Below, in pieces: positions 38,001 through 47,000 of a stretch of 64,000 nucleotides of DNA. The notes under the pieces were generated by a model. That model was not told the origin of the DNA, did not search any database, and saw only the letters and a list, made by a program, of their open reading frames with translations. The position numbers and the translations under genes are program-made. Origin of the DNA: Corbicula japonica. Its lineage: Eukaryota; Mollusca; Bivalvia; Venerida; Cyrenidae. Positions within the stretch are counted from its first letter, which is position 1, and every line of letters begins with the position of its first letter. Location of the stretch: contig JAZAYU010000001.1 of the NCBI GenBank assembly GCA_038501625.1, positions 7,338,829-7,402,828 on the forward strand, written 5' to 3'.

Positions 38001-41000
38001 GATTGTACAGCAATAATCTAAATGGGGTAACACATATGCATTAAAGAATAGTTTTCTGGTATGTAAATCAAGGTATTGTTTTATTCTGAGTAGAAGATAT
38101 AATTGAGAGTTACATTTTTTTATTGTCTTTTCTATTTGAGTTTGCCACCTGAGTTTATTGTCAACAAAAACACCTAGTAACTTTTCACTTTCAGAAAATG
38201 CAATTTCTTGTTCTTGTAGGTGTATTTGTTTATGTGGTGGTTGTGTAGTGTTGGATGTCAAGTACATTGCTTTTGTTTTCTGAGCATTTAGTAACATTGC
38301 GTTTTGTTTGCACCATAGGTTAATATTTTCAAGGTCATTTTGGAGTTTATCATTTAACTCTTGTACACAGAGTCCTGATGCTGTAAGGGTTGTATCATCG
38401 GCAAAGATATCTGCTTCCGAGGTTTTTAGATGGAGGGGTAAATCATTGATATATATAATGAAAAGCAGAGGCCCAAGGACAGATCCTTGAGGTACGCCTG
38501 ATATGACTGTTGCTGATTCGGACAAGTGGCCTGATACACTGACTCTCTGTGTTCTGTTTGCTAGATATGATGTAAACCATGTTATTGCATTGGTAGAAAG
38601 GTGATAATACTGAAGTTTTTGGATGAGAAGTTTATGATTTACTAGATCAAAAGCCTTTGAGAGGTCAAGAAAAATTGTTCCAACCAGTTTTCCCTCATTT
38701 ATGGCATTTATCCATTTGTCGACTATATTTGTTAAGGCCGTTTCACATGAGTGTTTGGTTCTAAATCCCGACTGGGTGTTAAATATAAAATTATGAGATT
38801 CTAGAAACTGTTTGAAATGATCAGATACATGTTTCTCAAGTATTTTAGAAATAAGTGGCAACACAGATATTGGTCTAAAGTTATTTTTATCAGTATTTTG
38901 TCCTTTTTTATAGATGGGTGTTACCTTTGATTGTTTTAGTTTGACAGGAAACTTTCCTGATTTTATACTCATATTGATTATTGTAGATAGTGGTCTGTAT
39001 ATTATGGGGGATGCAGTTTTTAGAAATTTAGCACTAATACCATCAAGTCCAGTAGCTTTGGAGACATCAAGAGAGTCTAATGCCTGTTTAACATGGCTTG
39101 GTTCTATTAGAGGAATCTCAAATTTTGGAGTGTCTTGGTCAATTTTGCTTTTTAACATTTCTTCCAGTACATGTTCATTTGTGTTATGAAGTGCTGAAAT
39201 ATTTTCTGAATTTTGAAATATATTTGAAAAGAAGGTATTGAATATTTCTGCTGTCTGTTTTGGGTCAGATACTGGATTGCCGTTTTCATCATTTATGTAG
39301 TTGGTTTGGTGGTTTTCAGTTTTTCCAGATAAATCTTTTAGGTTTTTCCATAACTTTTTAGGATTGTTATGGTTTGAGTTTATTTCTTGATTAAAGAAGT
39401 CTGTTTTGGATGTGTGTGACAGTACCTTCACTTGTGATCTCCAATATTTAAATTCTTCAGTATTGTTTTTCTTTTTTGCATGATCTCTTTTATGTATTGC
39501 CTTCACCATTTCATCAGTGAACCACTCATTTTGGTTTTTGTGTTTTACACGTTTTTGTTTGTATGGTGCATGTGAATCTAAAACTTTAAGAAATAAATCA
39601 TAAAACGTGTCAAGAGCATCATCTGGCTCTGTGAACACATCAATTAGTGACCATGGTTGATTGGATAAGTCATCTAAAAAGTTTTCTGCATTAAATTTCT
39701 TTAAGTATCTGTAGTTGATAGTTACATGAAGAGGGCCTTTTTTAATTTTTGAATTAGTTTTCCTTGTGAAAAGAATAGGGTAATGATCACTAATGGACAT
39801 AACTGGGACTGCTGTGTGACTTATGTTTTGAGGGTGATTGGTGTAAATGTGATCTATTATGGAAGAGGATGTTTGTGTGACTCTAGTAGGGTGTGTTATC
39901 AGTTGATTTAAGTTGAATGTCCTAGTTATTTTATTCCATTGAGAATTTACTGAACTTGAATTAATAAAATTGTAATTAAAGTCTCCAAAGAGAATTATTT
40001 CTTTGTTCTCTATATACGAGTTTTCCAGTACTTTTTCAATTTCTTCATTCCATGAGGCAGGTGATGATGGGGGCCTATATATGTAGCCTAAAATAAAAGG
40101 TTTCTGTTTGTCAAGCTTCATTTCTAACCATATAGCTTCAATGTTACTGGAGTCAAGATCTGTTCTTATTACACATGGTATGTCTAACCTTACATACAGA
40201 ACCAACCCTCCTCCATTTGACAGTCTGTCACGCCTGAAAAGTTGATATTTTTTTAAATGAATTTCATTATCTGAGAAATGTTCATTAAGGTAAGTTTCCT
40301 GTAGTCCTAAAATGTCAATATGTGGAAATTTGTCAACTAAATATTGAATTTCATTAAATTTGGGGTAAAGGTAGTGTATGTTAAGGTGCATAAAGTTAAT
40401 TCCATGACTGTCAAATTTTATGTGTTCAAGCATTAAGTCCTTCTGTGAAGAATCTTTATCAACACTGTTCACACTACACTCAGTAATTTTCAATACACTT
40501 TCATGGCTAAGGTCTTTGTCATTTTCTTCCGGTGCATTTATGGCAACAGCTACCATTTCGGTGACATCCAGGGATTCGGTGGCCAATATCTGTGTGGTGC
40601 TTGAAAGCCTCTGTTTTGTTGACGGTACCTCCGATCTGGTTCTGGTTTCTGGTGATGCTGAGCCTTCCGAAAATTTACAGCTTGTCTCATAGTGTGGTGT
40701 TGAATTCCAAGAGAGGTACGAATGGCTGATTTCAGTTGTTTTCCTAATACAGCCGATCCTTCATTGTTAAGATGAACCTCATCGTAGAATAGAGTGTGAT
40801 CCACCTTTCCATCCTTCAAAATAGCACTATTGTTGTCAATAAATGTGAACCCTTTTTCACTGCATTTGCTTCTCAATAGATTGTTTGTAGTTGAGATGTT
40901 TTCAGCAGACAGAAGATCTCTCTTTTTTGGCAGTATTGATGAGATAATTATTTGAGCCTTTGAGTTTATTTCTTGAAGTTTATCCGTGAGATTCTGGTAT

Positions 41001-44000
41001 TCCTCACAAATATCCTTTGGCTTATCAGCATTTGAAATGTTATTTATACCGGCGTGGATGATAATTATGTCTGCTTCCTTTATTGTTTTGGGCTGTGTTC
41101 CTGGGTCTGTGATGGCAGTGCGTATGTCGTTGACAGTTGCACCACGATGGGATTTGATCTGAACTGCTGTTGAATTTGTGGACATTTTTTCTTTACGAAG
41201 TCCCTTTGTAACAGAGTCACCTAGGATTAATACTTGTTTTCTAGTTTGCTGTGTATTTGAATTCTTATTGGTTGTCTTGTTATCTTTACTGATGGCAGGA
41301 GACTGGATTTTCAAGTTTTGTGAGTTTCCAGATGATTCTCGGGTTGTTCCTACAGATGTGGTTGTTTCTATGGTCTGTATATCAGTTTGTTGTTTATTTT
41401 CATGAGCTTGCTCTTTCCTGATATTCTTTACCTCACTCTGGAGGATATAAATATCAGTTTTTGAAGGCAAATTTTCAGTTTGTTTTTGAAGTAGTTCAAG
41501 TGTTACAAAGAAATTTGACATTTGTTCTTTTATTTCTGACACATCATTCTTCATGGCGTCAGTATCCTCTTTTTGACTCTGTTTTGATGAGAGCTTGTCT
41601 CTAAGAGATTTATTTTCTTGTTTTAAGGACTGATTTGTTTGCCGTAATTTCTGCATTTCTTCTTCAAGAATGAGCAGTTGTTCATTTAGATTGCTGTTGA
41701 CAGATTTAGTTGTCTGTGAAAGTTTGTTGGATAATTCCATATTCAATGTTTTTAGTTTTTCATTTTCTGATTTTAGAGATTTGTTCATCAGGGCACATCC
41801 GCTGCATTTGGTATTTTTGTCTTCCACATTGTCACACTGTGTTGCTATGTCACATTTTACAGTATCCAGCATCAAGTTGTTACATGAAGAATCATTTGGT
41901 GAGTTAGGTTCACTTTCACAGATTGATGTTGTATCTTCTGTGTAAGATATGGCACATTTTAATTCATTAATTTCATGAGCTGTTGCCAGCTGTATTTGTT
42001 TGGGCATTGTGTGATCTGAGTCAACTAGGACATCATTTTCTGCTGTTAAAGATTTTGGTCTTGTTTCTTCATTAGTATTTGTCCTAATAAAGTTCACATG
42101 TGGATTAAAGCTTGTCTTATGAAGCTTTTCCTTGGGCTTTTTGCCAGTGTCTTGGAGTATGGATAACTGTCTGTGGAATTCTTCATAATCCACTTTTGGT
42201 CCACCTTTGCTTGCTGATTTTTCAGCCTTCTTTAATTCTTTTCCAAGCTTTACCCAGCCACTTTTAATAGGTGGCCCAAAGATTGCTCTTGATACAGAAT
42301 TCAGAATACTTGTAGACTTTGTTTTCTTTTCTGATGATGGCGTAGAAGACATAATTGGAGCTGGTGAGAGAATAAAAGAAGGATGATTCAGACCACTATT
42401 ATTAGGCATTGAGTTTGCTGGCAGTTGGAGTTCTGGTTGTTTGTGTTGACTTATGTTGTGTTTAGGCTGCTTCAGTTCATTTCTTATCTGTTCAAGAATA
42501 GTATCTAGCCAGATTCTGCAGCCAGTACCCTGGATCAACATTGTCATTGTATTGTCATATAATGTGATCACAACTTTCTTGTTTGACATAGTTAATGTTG
42601 TTGTTAAACCTGTATTGTCCTTTGTTGGCACTAAGTGGTACATAGATTGAAGAATTTGTTGCATTTTTGCATGTGTTTTTTCTTCAAAAATGGTAATACG
42701 GATATTGTCACTTGTTGGGCTTACATAAATATCAAACAGATTGTTCATTGTAAAGTTGCCAGACATGTCATTGTTAGAAAATCCTTCAAAATCCTCCATA
42801 TCTAATGATGAATGATTAGAAGCCATTGTTACAAATTTTTGTTAGCACTTGAGTCAGTTTTATATTTGATGTTGTTTTAACACACCTGCTTGTAAATAAG
42901 GCTGGAATGTCAGGTATTATAGGTGTGAAATGTTAATCCATAATAATATATCCACAATATAGAAATATAGAATTAATTTGAATATATTTCACTATTTTCT
43001 GAGTTTATATCCATCAAAATTACCATTCCTTTTAAATATTTAGATGCAGAATTTTCCAAGGAACACAGTCATATAAAAATTTCAAGTGTAATTAATAGTA
43101 ATCCATTTTTTTCCCACAAAAAATGAAGAGCTCAAAATCCATGTCTGCACTGTCTGACTGTCAATGGCTGCAGAGGAAACTGTGAAGGCAAATTACGAAA
43201 AAAAAACGTCATTTGCTGAAACTGAGGGGATGGGGGAGGATTTTGTGCAGAAGTTGCAAATGACATTTAGCCATGGACATAATTTTGTGCTGTTGTTTTG
43301 TAATGTTGTAAGCTATCAAATATTTGAATGGAGCTGGGATTTGATATTGTGAAATTCCTCTAGTGTTAAATAAATGAAACCTGTAAAACAATATGATGAT
43401 AGCACAGTATAATGTATGTACATTTAAGGGCCCGTCTCATATCTCTAGCATCTGATTAACCAGTCTCAAATATCAATCACCATTCAGCCAATTAGATGCT
43501 TGAGATTTGAGACTGGTCTCCAGATTTAGTTTCATAATCTTGTGCCTTGATTATTTTCAGGAAATCTTCCATTCTGGTTGAATGTCTCACCCCAGATTTC
43601 CGAGGGAATTTAGACAATGTAGAAACAGTAGCAGACTCAGGACTAGACGTGTATGCTCACAATGTGGAAACTGTTGCTGAACTTCAATGGTAAACACTTC
43701 TTTGTCAGCTGTTGTATAACTGGCTTCCATTTTGATGGAAGTTAAAAAAGCCTAACATGCACACATGAATGCCCATCCCCTGTCCTTAAACACCCATGGA
43801 CATGCACAGCTAATGAAGAAAGAGAAATAATTTAAATCTAGAACATGACTTATTTTTTTTAAATAAAAAGCCACTAACAGTTGAAGGGCGTAGGGTTCTT
43901 GAAAAAATTATGGAGCAATTTGATTTTACTTGAAACTTAAGACACTGATGTTTAGTGTGAATGTACATTTTTATATGGCTCAGTCATTTTTTGGGATGCA

Positions 44001-47000
44001 GGGTTCTTAAGATATCTCATGGAATCATGTGGAAAAAGCTACTAGCACAGTTTTCAAGGTAGTGACCTTGAAACTTGAATGTTCATCATTAAATGTAGAT
44101 TTGTGTGACACACAATTTGTTTGTGACTCCATTATTTGTTTGAGTCAGCAGGGATCTTAAAAATCTTGCAGAACTAACTTTTTCTACAGCAAAGCTAGTA
44201 TTACCTGTCATTATCATATTAAGCAATACTTACAGATTATTGTCACTGCCAACTTGTTCATTCAACTGGCGTTCATTACTGATTAAATGGGACACTATGA
44301 TAATATTATGGGTTTTATGAATATATTATGGAATACTTTCATTTTCCCATTTCCTCTGACAAAGAGATTTTTTGTGGTATTAATCCAGGGCTGGAAAAAT
44401 ACGGTAGCCCGATGTCCCGGACAAGTCAAAATGCCGACTCGGGCTACCCATGCTTGTCTGAAATCCAGTCCCGGACAAGTCATTAATCGATATCCGGACA
44501 AGTGACACACAGAAACCCAGTGTCAAAAACTTGATAGTCATAAACAGCTGATAAGTCTAATCAACAGCATGTGCCCGGTGCGCACATCAAACGTCCCGAC
44601 TGACCCCCCACAGAGTCAATTAATTATCACATCACTTGCTTTTATACACCAATAAACTGTCTAGCATATTGGTACAGTAGTTATTTGTATTCAAATCAGC
44701 TGATCTGATATTTTTTTAAAACAAAAATAAAGATAAACATCGTAATTTTATGCAGTAATTCGTCTGTTCCATTATTATAAATTTGCTGGTATCACTCGTT
44801 TTTAACAAAGTACTCTTTACTAGAAGAATTCATATGAGAAAATAAAACTTGTTTACACAAAAGACAACTTTATTTTATTGATTGAAGCCAAAGAAAACAG
44901 GAACTTTATAAATTATGAAAAACTGCTCACTTTTAGGATGGAAATTGTACGATTTTTCACCAATGTTTATGTTACCTGGTGAGCTGGATTTTAATACCTT
45001 TAATTTCTTGAAACTGCTAAAATTACATGGAAAACTTAAAGAAACATGTAGTTCTTTTGATAAAATTTCATTTTAACACATACAGTCTAAATTTTACTGG
45101 AAATCGCCGCCGGTGAAAGTGTATGTATTTTCGGACAGCAATAATTTCGGATACGTTATTTTTCCTCAATTATTCAGAGGTTTTATTATTTTTGTAAGTA
45201 ACTTACAAATTTTGAATGTCATATACATCGGCCAAAAACTCACCTTCAATATCGCAATGAGAAATATGATTTGTATGGGTGGGGAGAAGGGTGACAGAGG
45301 TGCAGCAAATCACTAGCAAAACATGAATAATGTGTTATAAATAAATAATAAATAAGATGAAAACTCAGGCAATTTTTATGCTGTACAATCCATTTAAGTA
45401 TATATATATATATATTACTCACTCATATGTACTAGCAATCACAATGTCGTGTGTGAAAAAGAGTGAACCGCATTTCAGGATTGGTTATCTAATAATTCGG
45501 ACAAGTCATTTTTGGTAAGATGACTAGTCCGGGACAAGTGACTCTTAAAAATATTTTTCCAGCCCTGTAATCACGCTGTTTCAGAATTCAACATGGTAAT
45601 GTGTTTGATACATAAACATCTTGATCACTTCAGGTTAGTGCGAGATCCACGTGCCAACTACAAGCAATCTCTGAAGGTTCTAGAACATGTGAAACACTTG
45701 AAGCCTGACATGGTTACCAAGACATCCATCATGCTTGGACTGGGGGAAACTGATGCTCAGATACTCCGAGTTCTAGAAGGTAGAACTTAGGGCTGAAGGT
45801 TATAAAACTGAGATTGTAAACCAGTCTCAAATCTCAAGGATCTGATTGGCCGTAATGGCATCAGATGCTTAAGATTTGAGACTGGTTTCCATGCTCAGTT
45901 TTATAACTTAGGGCACAAGTTTATTGACTATTTACTCAGTTAATTTCATGAACTTCCATTCAATTTAAATCAGTCCATTCTTTGTTCAGTTTTTTTACAA
46001 AGTAAAAAATAAATTAATGGAATAGCAAACAGTGTAGACTCAGCTTAGACTGCATGGATGCATATGCTGATCTGGGGCTAAGCTGTTCACACAGGTGCTA
46101 AACAATTACAGGATGAATACATGAATCATTATAAAGAAGTTATAAATGATCACATAATGTTACACAAATTTCACAAAGAAAAAATCTGATGGTGAGAACA
46201 ATGTTGATTTTACTTGTAGCAGTTTTGCCAGGACAATGAGCAGAAAGACACTGGAACAAACAAATTCTCACTGACATCTAGAGTAAATAAGGAATTTTGT
46301 GGAAATACTTGTAGACATAATCTTACTGTATATTTAATTAACTAGAACATAAATTGTAATCTGAGATCATGACAAATAGTCCTTTCACCTGTGTGCTATA
46401 AACCTGTTTAGAAGGTGTCCATTGTTTCATATCTGGGGATATTTATTAGACATGGAACTGTTTATTTCTTTACTTTTGTTTCTGTATGAAAGCAAAGGTT
46501 CTGATACTTAAAAAAAAACAAGTTATTTAGTTTGTAGCCAGGTTACTCGACTGATATTTTCATTTGTTTCTCTTTGTATTTAGGGATCAGTTTAGGCTAT
46601 GAGAAATGGGGGAAGTTTTTCCATATTAAGGGAGAAGTTTTAATAAGAGATAATACAGGGAAAACTTCTGCCCAGTGCCCAAGGTTATAAAGCTGAGCAT
46701 GGAAACCAGTCTCAAATCTCAAGCATCTGATTGGCTGAAATGGCGACCAGTCGCCATTTCAGCCAATCAGATGCTTGAGATTTGAGACTGGTTTCTACTC
46801 ATCTTCATAACCTTCAACCCTGGCTCAGTAGAGGAAGAAGTTTAGGATATTTGGGAGACTATTTCTCTCAAGTCTACCTCTTAGAGGTTTATAATATATT
46901 TTTGTTACTATTTTTCTGCAACTTACAGATTTAAGAAAGATCGATGTGGATTGTGTGACACTGGGACAATACATGCAGCCAACTGTGAGACATATCAAGG

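Larger units (their letters stand above)
37316..43000 (-). mobile_element. Apparently full-coding CR1/L2-like LINE in LIAS intron 6
   Basis: On the minus strand: a 5' UTR of uncertain length (boundary somewhere between 42,830 and 43,420), ORF1, overlapping ORF2, then a ~250-bp 3' UTR with AATAAA and a terminal (TTAC)n tract at 37316-37335. Both ORFs are uninterrupted, which implies recent insertion and possible activity. It is antisense to LIAS. Placement in the CR1/L2 group rests on the ORF1 esterase, AP-endonuclease plus RT without RNase H, and the short tandem 3' tail. No clear target duplication was found. Confidence 0.9.
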